Shown here: piece by piece, positions 8,505 to 17,325 of the stretch
Layout: every line of letters starts with the position of its first letter
Position numbering within the stretch: the first letter of the stretch is position 1
Assembly (NCBI RefSeq): GCF_001517405.1
Contig: NZ_LN907827.1
Span: forward strand, 1,494,587 to 1,558,586
From: Duffyella gerundensis
GTDB taxonomy: Bacteria > Pseudomonadota > Gammaproteobacteria > Enterobacterales > Enterobacteriaceae
DNA length: 64,000 nucleotides
Direction: 5' to 3'
Program-made: the position numbers and the translations under genes
Notes under the pieces: generated by a model
The model's database searches: none
Told to the model about the DNA's origin: nothing
What the model saw: the letters and a program-made list of their open reading frames with translations, nothing else

Positions 8505-9661
8505 TGATGTTTATCTCTGCCGTCGGCATGCTGAGCGCGCTGGGCAATAATCTTGATGAAACCGCAGATAACCTGCGGCGTGGCGTGGCGCCCGGCATGC
8601 AGCCAGGCCAGCAGTGGTTGATCGGTAACAAGCCTTGCTGGGCCGGGCAGGTGACCGGGGATCTGCCGCCAGTGCCGACGTCGCTGTCCGCGCACGATAC
8701 GCGTAATAATCGGTTACTGCTGGCGGCGCTGGCGCAGATTCGTCCTGAGGTGGATGCGGCGATCGCACGCGTAGGGCGGCAACGGGTGGCGATTGTGCTG
8801 GGCACCAGCACCTCCGGTGTTGATGAGGGCGATCGTCATATCAGCGATGGTTCGCGGCCTTTTCATTATGCGATGCAGGAATTAGGCGATCCGTCGCGCT
8901 TTCTGGCGGCGACGCTGGGGCTACACGGCCCGGCTTACACGATTTCCACCGCCTGCTCCTCCAGCGCGCGCGCGGTGCTCAGCGGCGCGCGGCTGATCGC
9001 CGCCGGGCTGGCGGACGTGGCGCTGGTCGGCGGTGCTGATTCGCTCAGCCGCATGCCGATGAACGGTTTTGACAGCCTGGAATCGCTGTCAGCCCGGCGC
9101 TGCGTGCCGTTCAGCAGTGAGCGCGACGGCATTACTATCGGTGAAGGCGCGGCGCTGATGCTGTTGACCCGCGAGCCACAGCCGGTGGCGCTGCTCGGTG
9201 GCGGCGAATCCTCCGATGCCTGGCATATGTCAGCGCCGCATCCGCAGGGCGAGGGCGCGCAGCGGGCGATGGAGATGGCGCTGCGTACGGCGCAGCTGAC
9301 GCCGCAGCAGATCGGCTATATCAACCTGCACGGCACCGCCACGCGGCTCAATGATGAGATTGAAGCGGGCGTGGTGCAACGCATGTTTGGCGACAGCGTG
9401 CCCGCCAGCTCCACCAAACACCTGACCGGCCATACGCTGGGCGCCGCAGGCATCTGCGAAGCGGCGCTAAGCTGGCTGCTGCTGACCCGCGCGCTGCCGT
9501 TGCCGCAGCAGGATTTCAGTCAGTCACCGCTCGACAGTAGCCTGCCACCATGCGGTCTGCTGCACACCGGCGCACCGCTTAGCACGCCGGTTATTCTGTC
9601 GAACTCTTTTGCTTTTGGCGGCAATAACGCCTGCCTGATTTTAGGACGTTGCGATGAGTGA
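8504..9661 (+). CDS. apeO: Beta-ketoacyl-ACP synthase ApeO
   Basis: This 385-residue thiolase-fold condensing enzyme has an intact catalytic triad: Cys151 in STACSSS, His276 in HGTAT and His310 in TGHTLGA. It should catalyse decarboxylative elongation of the carrier-bound polyene. In characterised systems ApeO pairs with a chain-length-factor-like partner (ApeC), which would be encoded upstream of this window. The ATG at 8504 overlaps the apeN stop by one base; a second ATG follows immediately. The stop overlaps apeP. Confidence 0.88.
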   Translation: MMFISAVGMLSALGNNLDETADNLRRGVAPGMQPGQQWLIGNKPCWAGQVTGDLPPVPTSLSAHDTRNNRLLLAALAQIRPEVDAAIARVGRQRVAIVLGTSTSGVDEGDRHISDGSRPFHYAMQELGDPSRFLAATLGLHGPAYTISTACSSSARAVLSGARLIAAGLADVALVGGADSLSRMPMNGFDSLESLSARRCVPFSSERDGITIGEGAALMLLTREPQPVALLGGGESSDAWHMSAPHPQGEGAQRAMEMALRTAQLTPQQIGYINLHGTATRLNDEIEAGVVQRMFGDSVPASSTKHLTGHTLGAAGICEAALSWLLLTRALPLPQQDFSQSPLDSSLPPCGLLHTGAPLSTPVILSNSFAFGGNNACLILGRCDE

Positions 9662-10130
9662 TTATCTCTCTGCCGCTCACTATTTACCGCACGCCGCGCC
9701 GATGGTGCTGCTTGATCGGGTGATCGCCGTCAGTGACGACGGCGCCCATTGTCAGGTGCGCGTCAGCCACGATGGCGTTCTGGCGCCGTTTCTCGATGCA
9801 CAAGGGCAGTTGCCCGCCTGGTTTGGCGTGGAGATCATCGCCCAGACAGTGGGCGTCTGGTCGGGCTGGCACGGCCTGCAGGCGGATGGCGCCACGCCAC
9901 AGCCGGGGATGCTGCTGGGCGGACGCGGTTATCGGGCGCAGCAGCCCTGTTTCTCCGGCGGCGCGCTGCTGGATGTGCAGGTAAAGCTGCTGATGCGCGA
10001 TGCCAAAATCGGCAGCTTTGAGGGGCAGATTTTTATTGATGGCGAGCCGGTGGCAGCGGGGCGTCTCAACACCTATCAGCCCGATCGCCACGAACTTCAA
10101 CAGCTTCTACAACAGGATTTACCATCATGA
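9654..10130 (+). CDS. apeP: Hot-dog dehydratase ApeP
   Basis: This 158-residue protein of the FabA/FabZ-like dehydratase group has LPHAAPMVLLDRV near residues 10-22 and the helix containing PAWFGVEIIAQTVGVW. It is the second dehydratase of the operon and in studied systems forms a heteromer with ApeI. It overlaps apeO by eight bases and apeQ by four (ATGA), so expression is likely tightly coupled. Confidence 0.85.
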   Translation: MSDYLSAAHYLPHAAPMVLLDRVIAVSDDGAHCQVRVSHDGVLAPFLDAQGQLPAWFGVEIIAQTVGVWSGWHGLQADGATPQPGMLLGGRGYRAQQPCFSGGALLDVQVKLLMRDAKIGSFEGQIFIDGEPVAAGRLNTYQPDRHELQQLLQQDLPS

Positions 10131-10858
10131 CGCGTTCCGTATTGGTTACCGGCGCCAGCAAAGGCATCGGCCGCGCCATCGCGCAGCGGCTGGGCAGCGA
10201 AGGCTTCACTATCATCGTGCATTATCACAGCGATCGGGCGGGTGCCGAACAGACCGCTAGCGCGATCTGCGAGGCCGGTGGCAGCGCGCGAACGCTGGGA
10301 TTCGACGTGGCGGATCGCGTCACCTGTCGTGAACAGATCGAGCAGGATATCGCGCAGCACGGCGGCTATTACGGCGTCATCAGCAACGCGGGCATCACCC
10401 GTGACGGTGCTTTTCCTGCGCTGAGTGACGATGACTGGGACCGCGTGATCCATACCAACCTCGACAGCTTCTATAACGTCATTCATCCCTGCGTCATGCC
10501 GATGATTGGCCTGCGTAGCGGCGGTCGCATTATTACCCTGTCGTCGGTTTCCGGCATGATGGGCAACCGTGGGCAGGTCAACTACAGCGCGGCTAAAGCG
10601 GGCATTATTGGTGCCACCAAGGCGCTGGCGGTGGAGCTGGCCAAACGGCGCATCACCGTCAACTGCATCGCGCCGGGGCTGATCGATACCGGCATGAGCG
10701 GCCTCGAGCCGCATGTGGTGGAAGAGGCGATGAAAATTATTCCGATGAAGCGTATGGGCGAGGCGGAAGAGGTAGCTGGGCTGGCGAGCTATTTGATGTC
10801 CGACATTGCGGGCTACGTGACGCGGCAGGTGATTGCCATCAACGGAGGTATGCTGTGA
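10127..10858 (+). CDS. apeQ: 3-ketoacyl-ACP reductase ApeQ (FabG-like)
   Basis: This 243-residue short-chain dehydrogenase has the NADPH-binding loop TGASKGIGRA at about residues 7-16, the NAG motif NAGITRDG, and the catalytic Tyr153-x3-Lys157 within NYSAAKAG, preceded by the serine-bearing SSVSG. It reduces the 3-keto group after each elongation. Length and motifs are those of FabG, but it lies between a dehydratase and a ketosynthase of the APE operon. Start and stop overlap both neighbours by four bases. Confidence 0.9.
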   Translation: MTRSVLVTGASKGIGRAIAQRLGSEGFTIIVHYHSDRAGAEQTASAICEAGGSARTLGFDVADRVTCREQIEQDIAQHGGYYGVISNAGITRDGAFPALSDDDWDRVIHTNLDSFYNVIHPCVMPMIGLRSGGRIITLSSVSGMMGNRGQVNYSAAKAGIIGATKALAVELAKRRITVNCIAPGLIDTGMSGLEPHVVEEAMKIIPMKRMGEAEEVAGLASYLMSDIAGYVTRQVIAINGGML

Positions 10859-12084
10859 TTCATCGTGTGGTGGTAACCGGTATGGGCGGCGTGACGGCGT
10901 TTGGTGAACGCTGGGAAGCAGTGGCGCAGCGTCTGCGCGCCGGACGCAACGCGGTACGCAGCATGCCGGAATGGCAGATTTATGACGGGTTGAATACGCT
11001 GTTGGGCGCGCCAATTGATGATTTTTCGCTGCCCGCGCACTACACGCGTAAGCGTATTCGCTCTATGGGTCGCGTGTCACTGCTGGCGACCCGCGCCTGT
11101 GAACTGGCGCTGGAGCAGGCGGGTTTGCTGGAGCATCCGGTACTCACCAGCGGCGAGACCGGCATCGCCTACGGATCCTCGACCGGCAGCACCGGTCCGG
11201 TAAGTGAATTTGCCACCATGCTGACCGAAAAGCATACCAACAACATTACCGGCACCACCTATGTGCAGATGATGCCGCATACCACCGCGGTCAACGCCGG
11301 GCTGTTTTTTGGCCTGCGCGGGCGGGTGATTCCCACCTCCAGCGCCTGTACTTCCGGCAGCCAGGCGATTGGCTACGCATGGGAAGCGATTCGCCACGGC
11401 TATCAGACGGTGATGGTTGCCGGTGGCGCGGAGGAGCTCTGTCCCAGCGAAGCGGCGGTGTTTGATACGCTGTTCGCTACCAGCCAGCGCAATGACGCGC
11501 CGCACAGTTCGCCCGCGCCGTTTGACGCCGAACGCGATGGCCTGGTGATTGGTGAAGGCGCAGGCACGCTGGTGCTGGAATCGCTGGAGCATGCACAGGC
11601 GCGCGGCGCCACGATCTATGCCGAGCTGGTGGGCTTTCATACCAACTGCGATGCGGCGCACATTACCCAGCCGCAGCGCGAAACCATGCAGATTTGCATT
11701 GAAAAAGCGTTGCAGAGCGCCGGTCTGCGGGCCGACCAGATTGGCTATATCAGCGCGCACGGCACCGCCACCGAACGCGGTGACAGCGCCGAGAGTGCGG
11801 CCACCGCCGCGGTGTTCGGTGCCCACACACCGATCTCATCACTGAAGAGCTATTTCGGCCATACGCTGGGTGCCTGCGGTGCGCTGGAAGCGTGGATGAG
11901 CATTGAGATGATGCGTGAAGGCTGGTTCGCGCCGACGCTGAATCTGCGGCGGCCAGCCGATGATTGCGCCGGTCTGGATTACATCACCGATGTGCCACGG
12001 GCGATCGACACGGACTACATACAGTCGAACAACTTTGCTTTTGGCGGCATCAATACTTCGCTGATTTTTCGCCGCTGGTCATAA
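10855..12084 (+). CDS. apeR: Beta-ketoacyl-ACP synthase ApeR, last gene of the APE operon
   Basis: This 409-residue condensing enzyme of the FabF/FabB type has Cys165 in SSACTSG, His302 in HGTAT and His336 in FGHTLGA, so it should be active. It differs clearly from ApeO and probably performs a separate condensation such as the first one. The GTG at 10855 overlaps the apeQ stop (GTGA). A rho-independent terminator follows 10 bases after the stop, which marks the end of the operon. Confidence 0.88.
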   Translation: MIHRVVVTGMGGVTAFGERWEAVAQRLRAGRNAVRSMPEWQIYDGLNTLLGAPIDDFSLPAHYTRKRIRSMGRVSLLATRACELALEQAGLLEHPVLTSGETGIAYGSSTGSTGPVSEFATMLTEKHTNNITGTTYVQMMPHTTAVNAGLFFGLRGRVIPTSSACTSGSQAIGYAWEAIRHGYQTVMVAGGAEELCPSEAAVFDTLFATSQRNDAPHSSPAPFDAERDGLVIGEGAGTLVLESLEHAQARGATIYAELVGFHTNCDAAHITQPQRETMQICIEKALQSAGLRADQIGYISAHGTATERGDSAESAATAAVFGAHTPISSLKSYFGHTLGACGALEAWMSIEMMREGWFAPTLNLRRPADDCAGLDYITDVPRAIDTDYIQSNNFAFGGINTSLIFRRWS

Positions 12085-12094
12085 GCAGATTTAC

Positions 12095-12116
12095 GGCGCC
12101 GGATGGCGCCTTTTTT
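12095..12116 (+). terminator. Rho-independent terminator after apeR
   Basis: A perfect six-base stem GGCGCC / GGCGCC with loop GGAT is followed by six T. It lies 10 bases after the apeR stop and closes the APE operon. Confidence 0.9.
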
Positions 12117-12427
12117 ATCGCCATTTGCCATTGAGTTGCGCAGTAAATATGTCGCTATTGTCTTAAATCAACCTTTCTGGCTGCCGGAAGCGTAAACTGC
12201 AGCAGGATGTTAAAAAAACGTAATATTTACTCGCGAATTCGCGCGCCTGTGTCACAATAGCGCACCGAAACCGGTTCCAGCAGGATGCGGCGGCAGGATT
12301 TAACCTGTTGAGAGCGGTTTGGGATTTACTTTTCGCCGGTCAGAATAAATCTACTTTATCTGATTTGCGGTTGCGCCAGGCGCCTTTGCGTACTGATACA
12401 CAGCAGCAGGTTTTGTCACTAAAAATA
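12117..12427. other. Gene-poor stretch between the APE operon and two small genes
   Basis: No convincing gene here. Two palindromes stand out: CGCGAATTCGCG at 12232-12243 and GAAACCGGTTCC at 12267-12278. The latter resembles operators of LacI/GalR-family regulators. AT-rich DNA at 12210-12231 could be a promoter for the downstream small genes. A frame continuing the next small gene opens at a TTG at 12308 but has no ribosome site. Confidence 0.4.
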
Positions 12428-12565
12428 ATGAATAACACGCCGCCCGATCATAAACATGAGTATCGCCCGCCGATGGACGATGCCCACTTCGCTATTGTGG
12501 TGCTTGCAGTGGCATCGCTAACGCTTATAATCTTTGTCCTGTTGATTACCTTATGGATGAGCTGA
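12428..12565 (+). CDS. Small single-span membrane protein, unknown function
   Basis: This 45-residue protein has a polar, histidine- and proline-containing head (residues 1-20), one strong membrane span (about 22-43, rich in V, L, I) and almost no tail. I do not recognise it. I chose the ATG at 12428 because it gives a compact protein. The same frame extends 40 residues further to a TTG, but those look non-coding. The ribosome site is weak. A second small membrane protein follows 40 bases later on the same strand, so the two may be one unit. Confidence that it is translated is only moderate. Confidence 0.45.
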   Translation: MNNTPPDHKHEYRPPMDDAHFAIVVLAVASLTLIIFVLLITLWMS

Positions 12566-12605
12566 TCTGTCGCCTGCGCGCGGCCAGCACAGCAAGGGAG
12601 CGCGT

Positions 12606-12785
12606 ATGGAATCCCGGGATGATAAGCTTATTGCCGTTATTGGCCTGCTCTCTGCTTCCCTGATTGGCATGATTTTTCTGTTCATCATGACCTGGCTGGC
12701 GGACGTGCGTCGTTTCAGCGATGACGCCACCACCCAGCAATCGTGCCACAAGAAAATCAGCCCTCCGCCGATTCGTCATCACTGA
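12606..12785 (+). CDS. Small single-span membrane protein, unknown function
   Basis: This 59-residue protein has a short charged N-terminus (ESRDDK), one membrane span at about residues 8-31 and a polar tail ending in PPPIRHH. It has a good ribosome site, AAGGGAG, six bases before the ATG. That makes it more credible than its neighbour at 12428. It is convergent with the hydrolase gene on the other strand, and the two coding ends overlap by seven bases. I recognise no family; possible roles such as a membrane-protein regulator are speculation. Confidence 0.55.
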   Translation: MESRDDKLIAVIGLLSASLIGMIFLFIMTWLADVRRFSDDATTQQSCHKKISPPPIRHH

Positions 12786-13936
12786 TGCCAGCTTTGCATC
12801 CTGATCTGCTGACTGCGTAATTCCAGCGCCAGCGGCTCATGCAGCGTGCGGTTGCCATTGGCGTCAGCCAGTCCAAACAGTGCGCCGGGCGAACGACGAT
12901 CGTCGGCCCAGGCGGGATATTCCACTACCGGATAGATCGACACGCCTTCCAGCGCCACGCCCTGCGCCAGCGCCTGATTCGCCTGTTCTGCCACCTGCCG
13001 CAGCCAGGGCGCGCGCGCCGCGCCTTCCGCACCCGTTTCCGCCAGCAGCAAAGGCCGCTGATAACGCTGCCAGCAGGCGGCAAGCAGCGCGCTGAGCGGC
13101 TGCCGCGCCGGATGATCCGCGGGCAGGGCGCTGCCGTCGGTGAACCACTGGTTATCGTCATAGTAATTAAGGCCGATGATATCCAGGTAAGCCGCATCGC
13201 CACCGAGCGTCGGCTCGATGCGGCCCGCCAACATATCCCAGGCTTCAAACTGCGCTTCATGCAGCCGCGTGGCCAGCTCACGCTCGGCGCTGCTCTCATC
13301 GCGTGGCACCACGTTGACCAGCGGATCGGTAGCAACAAAACGGGCATCGGGGAAGACTTCTCTGATCGCAGCCATCGCCGCCAGCGAGGCGCGCACCAGC
13401 TGCTGCTTCAGGGTACGGCCACGACCACTGGCCCAAGGATTAAGCCAGGCGACGTCACCGCCGGCCCATGACCAAAAAGAGATCTGATTCACCGGGGTAA
13501 AAAACGGCCGCTCAATGCCTTCATCGCGCATGACCTGCGCCATCTCACGCGCGAAGCGCTGAAAACTGTCGACAAACGTCGGCGACCAGATATCAAGATG
13601 GGTCGGATAGCCAAAGTGGGCGAGTTCCCAGATCACCTCAAGCTGCTGATTCTCGGCGGCATGGATCATCGGCAGAAAGGTTGACCAGTCATAGTTCCCA
13701 GGCACTTTCTCAATCAGATGCCAGCGCGCGCCGTCGCGGGCGGTGCTGACATGCAGCGCCCGCAGCGCCGCGTAATCTTTCTCCAGCAGCATATCGTGGC
13801 CGCTGCTGATCACCATATCGAGCCGTTTGCCTTCGGCGCGGCAGGCGGTTGAGCAGCCAAAGCTGCCCTGAAAAAAACTGCGGAAAAGCTGCGGCTGGTG
13901 GCGCAGCGGGGGTGAATTAGGCTGCTGATCGACCAT
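12779..13936 (-). CDS. Clan GH-A-like glycoside hydrolase family protein (beta-glucosidase-like)
   Basis: This 385-residue protein without a signal peptide looks like a (beta/alpha)8 glycosidase-type enzyme. Supporting stretches are WELAHFGYP, TPVNQISFWSWAGGD, NYYDDNQWF and LLLAETGAEG. In clan GH-A a glutamate after the asparagine of the strand-4 motif is the acid/base, and a glutamate on strand 7 is the nucleophile. Here the second is present (AETG), but the first position reads Asn-Gln. So it may be inactive, use another residue, or bind sugar without cleavage. The ATG at 13936 has GAGG nine bases upstream; a GTG seven codons earlier is an alternative. It is divergent from ymdB, and its 3' end overlaps a small convergent gene. 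Substrate unknown. Confidence 0.6.
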   Translation of the reverse strand: MVDQQPNSPPLRHQPQLFRSFFQGSFGCSTACRAEGKRLDMVISSGHDMLLEKDYAALRALHVSTARDGARWHLIEKVPGNYDWSTFLPMIHAAENQQLEVIWELAHFGYPTHLDIWSPTFVDSFQRFAREMAQVMRDEGIERPFFTPVNQISFWSWAGGDVAWLNPWASGRGRTLKQQLVRASLAAMAAIREVFPDARFVATDPLVNVVPRDESSAERELATRLHEAQFEAWDMLAGRIEPTLGGDAAYLDIIGLNYYDDNQWFTDGSALPADHPARQPLSALLAACWQRYQRPLLLAETGAEGAARAPWLRQVAEQANQALAQGVALEGVSIYPVVEYPAWADDRRSPGALFGLADANGNRTLHEPLALELRSQQIRMQSWHQ

Positions 13937-14099
13937 CGGGCATTCCTCTTTCCACACATGAAGGTTCGCTAAGTTTAGGTGTTGTCTGTCGATTGCACAC
14001 GCCAGGCGACAGGGCGAGGTCAGCGCAGCGTAACAATTGCGTGGGATAGCCTAAACTCATTGCTGGCTAAGATATTCTTATCGGTCTAAGGAGAAGGGC

Positions 14100-14669
14100 A
14101 TGCCTCATCGAATTCGGGTTGTACAGGGCGATATCACGCGTATGCAGGTCGATGCGATAGTCAATGCGGCGAACAGCAGCCTGCTCGGCGGTGGCGGCGT
14201 GGATGGTGCCATTCATCGTGCCGCGGGACCGGCGCTGCTTGACGCCTGCAAGGCCTGGACTGCGGTGCATGGCAGCTGCGCCACTGGCGAGGCGGTGATC
14301 ACCGCCGCCGGACGTCTGCCGGTGCAGGCGGTGATCCACACCGTGGGCCCGGTCTGGCGCGGTGGCACGCAGGATGAAGCGCGGCTGCTGGCTAACGCCT
14401 ATCGTAACTCGCTGCAGCTGGCGCTGGACAATCATATCGGCAGCCTGGCGTTTCCAGCTATCAGCACCGGCATTTACGGCTATCCGCCCCAGCAGGCGGC
14501 GCAGATCGCTTTTGCCACGGTCAGCGCGTTTCTGCAGGATCATCCGCTGCCGGAACGCGTCTGGTTTGTCTGTTTTGGCGAGGAGAGCTTCGTGCTTTAC
14601 CAAAAACTGCTGGCTGAACAGCAGCATTCAGAGAAGTCGCATGACAATAGCTGGGCGCAGGATGAATAA
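14100..14669 (+). CDS. ymdB: O-acetyl-ADP-ribose deacetylase, macrodomain protein YmdB
   Basis: This 189-residue single macrodomain protein has the ADP-ribose-binding motifs [19 protein letters not shown] (about residues 21-39) and STGIYGYP. It closely follows E. coli YmdB, which deacetylates O-acetyl-ADP-ribose and modulates RNase III. It is about twelve residues longer than E. coli YmdB, the extra being at the C-terminus. The ATG at 14100 follows an AAGGAGAAGGG ribosome site. clsC follows 32 bases later, as in E. coli. Confidence 0.93.
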   Translation: MPHRIRVVQGDITRMQVDAIVNAANSSLLGGGGVDGAIHRAAGPALLDACKAWTAVHGSCATGEAVITAAGRLPVQAVIHTVGPVWRGGTQDEARLLANAYRNSLQLALDNHIGSLAFPAISTGIYGYPPQQAAQIAFATVSAFLQDHPLPERVWFVCFGEESFVLYQKLLAEQQHSEKSHDNSWAQDE

Positions 14670-14701
14670 TCAGCATTCATATCTTATGACAAGGAAGCAT
14701 C

Positions 14702-16162
14702 ATGGTTGAGGCGGTCGACATTCCGGAGTACGCCGCGGCGAACCGGCTGGCACGGGCAATTGCGCCGCGGCTGGCTCGCCATCCGGGCAAATGCGGTATT
14801 CATCCGCTCAGTGATGGCCTGGACGCCTTTGCCGCTCGCTATCTGTTGATGGAGATGGCCGAGCAGACGCTGGATGTGCAGTATTACATCTGGCAAAACG
14901 ACATGTCGGGCCGCCTGCTGTTCAGCGCGCTGCTGGATGCCGCCGATCGCGGTGTGCAGGTGCGGCTGCTGCTGGATGACAACAACACCATGGGGCTGGA
15001 CGACATTCTCAGCGAGCTGAATCGCCATCCCAACATCGCCATTCGCCTGTTTAATCCGTTCTCGTTTCGCACCCTGCGCGCGCTCGGCTATCTCACCGAT
15101 TTTGCCCGCCTTAATCGCCGCATGCACAACAAAAGCTTTACCATTGACGGCATGGCCACCATCGTCGGTGGCCGCAACGTCGGCGATGAATATTTTGCCG
15201 CAGGCGAACAGCCGCTGTTTTCTGACCTTGACGTGCTGGCGATTGGGCCGGTGGTGAACGATGTGGCGCAGGATTTTGAACGCTACTGGCAGAGCAAAGC
15301 GGTATCGCCGCTGAATGAGGTGGTGGAGCGCGGCGAGCAGGATCCGCATCAGACGGTGCGCCTGCCCACCGAATGGCAGGAGAACGATCAGGTAAAAAAA
15401 TACCTGAATCGCCTGCGCGCATCCGCCTTCGTCAGCCAGTTTGACAGCGGTTCCCTGACCATGACCTGGGCGAAAACGCGCCTGCTCAGCGACGATCCGC
15501 GTAAGGGTTTGGGCAAGGCCACGCGCGGCTCTCTATTGCCGGTTCGCATGCTGGAGGTGATCGGTAAACCGGAAAAGCAGTTTGATATTATTTCAGCCTA
15601 CTTTGTGCCGACCCGCGCCGGCGTCGCCCAACTGCTGTCGCTGGTACGCAAAGGGGTTAAAATATCGATTCTGACCAATTCGCTGGCGGCCAACGACGTC
15701 TCTATTGTGCATGCCGGTTACGCCAAGTGGCGGAAAAAGCTGCTGCGCTACGGTGTCGAGCTCTATGAGCTCAAGCCGCACAGCGATGGCCGTGACGCGC
15801 CGCATGACCGCGGACTTACCGGTAATTCCGGCTCCAGCCTGCATGCGAAAACTTTTAGCGTGGATAACGAAAAGCTGTTTATCGGCTCGTTTAACTTCGA
15901 TCCGCGATCGGCGGTGCTCAATACCGAAATGGGGCTGGTGATTGAGCATCCGATGTTGGCGACCGAAGTGCATGAGCGCTTTATCGATAGTATCCGCGAT
16001 CGCGCCTGGAAGCTGCGTCTGGATAAATGGGGACGGGTTAATTGGATTGAACATGCCGGTGAGCCTGAGGAAATGGTGCACAAGCATGAGCCACGCACCA
16101 AATTCATTCAGCGGCTGCTGGTGCGCCTGGTATGGCGCTTGCCGGTGGAGTGGCTGTTGTAA
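14702..16162 (+). CDS. clsC: Cardiolipin synthase C
   Basis: This 486-residue phospholipase D superfamily protein has two HKD motifs: HNKSFTIDG (about residues 142-150) and HAKTFSVDN (about 381-389) followed by GSFNFDPRS. It makes cardiolipin from phosphatidylglycerol and phosphatidylethanolamine at the inner membrane. Family knowledge and the ymdB-clsC order support the name (formerly ymdC). AAGGA ahead of the ATG at 14702 is a good ribosome site. It converges with opgC. Confidence 0.93.
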   Translation: MVEAVDIPEYAAANRLARAIAPRLARHPGKCGIHPLSDGLDAFAARYLLMEMAEQTLDVQYYIWQNDMSGRLLFSALLDAADRGVQVRLLLDDNNTMGLDDILSELNRHPNIAIRLFNPFSFRTLRALGYLTDFARLNRRMHNKSFTIDGMATIVGGRNVGDEYFAAGEQPLFSDLDVLAIGPVVNDVAQDFERYWQSKAVSPLNEVVERGEQDPHQTVRLPTEWQENDQVKKYLNRLRASAFVSQFDSGSLTMTWAKTRLLSDDPRKGLGKATRGSLLPVRMLEVIGKPEKQFDIISAYFVPTRAGVAQLLSLVRKGVKISILTNSLAANDVSIVHAGYAKWRKKLLRYGVELYELKPHSDGRDAPHDRGLTGNSGSSLHAKTFSVDNEKLFIGSFNFDPRSAVLNTEMGLVIEHPMLATEVHERFIDSIRDRAWKLRLDKWGRVNWIEHAGEPEEMVHKHEPRTKFIQRLLVRLVWRLPVEWLL

Positions 16163-16197
16163 GCGCGGGCGGCGATAACGGGCCGCCCGCATCAGCG

Positions 16198-17325
16198 CTA
16201 TTTTTTGGCGCTGCGCCCGGAGAACAGGAAACGCAGCAATGGAATGCGCAGGTGAATCTCATAGAGCAGAAAGGCAAGGGCAAAAATCAGCGCCAGGCCA
16301 ACAAAAAAGCCCAGCGTATTGTTAGCGATGTGTGGCGTGATAAAGATGCCGTACAGCAGCGTCAGCGGATGGTGCACCAGATAAATGAACAGCGACGCGT
16401 TAACCAGATAGGTGATGCGCGGCGAATGGGCATTTAACAGCCGGTGACCAAAGGCAAACACCACGTTAGTCATAAACACGCCCATCATCAGCACAATCAA
16501 TGCATCCAACTCATAGAGCCAGCCTTCACCGCTGCTGTAGCGCTGATTCGCCACGTAGAGCGCAAAGGTCACCGCTGCGCCAAGGTGCATGGCGGGGTTG
16601 AAACGGACAAACAGCGCTTTCAGCGGCGGATGTTTCCACGCCAGCGCGCCCAGCATAAAGAACGGCAGGAACAGTGTGGTTTGCATCACGCCGATGCTGA
16701 ACAGACCATCCATCAGCCAGGTCGGCTGGAAAATAAAGATCAAACGGCGCAACAGGCACCAGACCAGGCCATAGGCGAGAAACGCGCCCAGCAGCGTACC
16801 CCAACCCACCTGGCGATAGTCACGCTGCGAAGCGGGGCGATCGCGTAGCCAGCGAAAGACGAGCATGCCAAGGGTGGTCAGAATCACCAGCACCAGCAAA
16901 AACCACAGGTGTGAAATCAGGTTCCAGGCGAGGGTATTAAACTTCTGGTAAAAATCGAAGCTGTTCCAGTCACCAACGGCACTGGTGTAATGCTTCAGCA
17001 GAAAGAATTGCGGCAGAGTAAACAGCGGCACCGCTGCCAGCATGGGGATGCCCACGCGCTCCAGCCTGACTTTCAGCCAGCGCGCGGGTTCATAGCGCAA
17101 ATAGAGCATGTAGGAAAAATAGCCTGAAATAACAAAGAATACCTGCATGCGAAAGGCATGGATAAACTCGTTAAACAGGGTCAGCCATTGGGACGGATCG
17201 GCGCTGTTTACGGCCCAGGATTGACTGGAGTAAATCAGGGAGACGTGAAAGGGCACGCCCAACAGCATTAAATATGCCCGAATGGAATCAAGAAAATATT
17301 CGCGTTGCTGAGTTGTGGTAGGCAT
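16198..17325 (-). CDS. opgC: Glucan succinyltransferase OpgC (MdoC)
   Basis: This 375-residue polytopic acyltransferase-3 family protein has about ten membrane spans. It adds succinyl groups to osmoregulated periplasmic glucans. It tracks E. coli MdoC along its length, for example QREYFLDSIRAYLMLLG near the start and FVNASLF-type and IHLRIPLLRFLFSG regions at the end. I chose the ATG at 17325 because the match begins there; a longer frame from 17385 adds 20 non-homologous residues. It is divergent from opgG, as in E. coli. Confidence 0.93.
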   Translation of the reverse strand: MPTTTQQREYFLDSIRAYLMLLGVPFHVSLIYSSQSWAVNSADPSQWLTLFNEFIHAFRMQVFFVISGYFSYMLYLRYEPARWLKVRLERVGIPMLAAVPLFTLPQFFLLKHYTSAVGDWNSFDFYQKFNTLAWNLISHLWFLLVLVILTTLGMLVFRWLRDRPASQRDYRQVGWGTLLGAFLAYGLVWCLLRRLIFIFQPTWLMDGLFSIGVMQTTLFLPFFMLGALAWKHPPLKALFVRFNPAMHLGAAVTFALYVANQRYSSGEGWLYELDALIVLMMGVFMTNVVFAFGHRLLNAHSPRITYLVNASLFIYLVHHPLTLLYGIFITPHIANNTLGFFVGLALIFALAFLLYEIHLRIPLLRFLFSGRSAKK

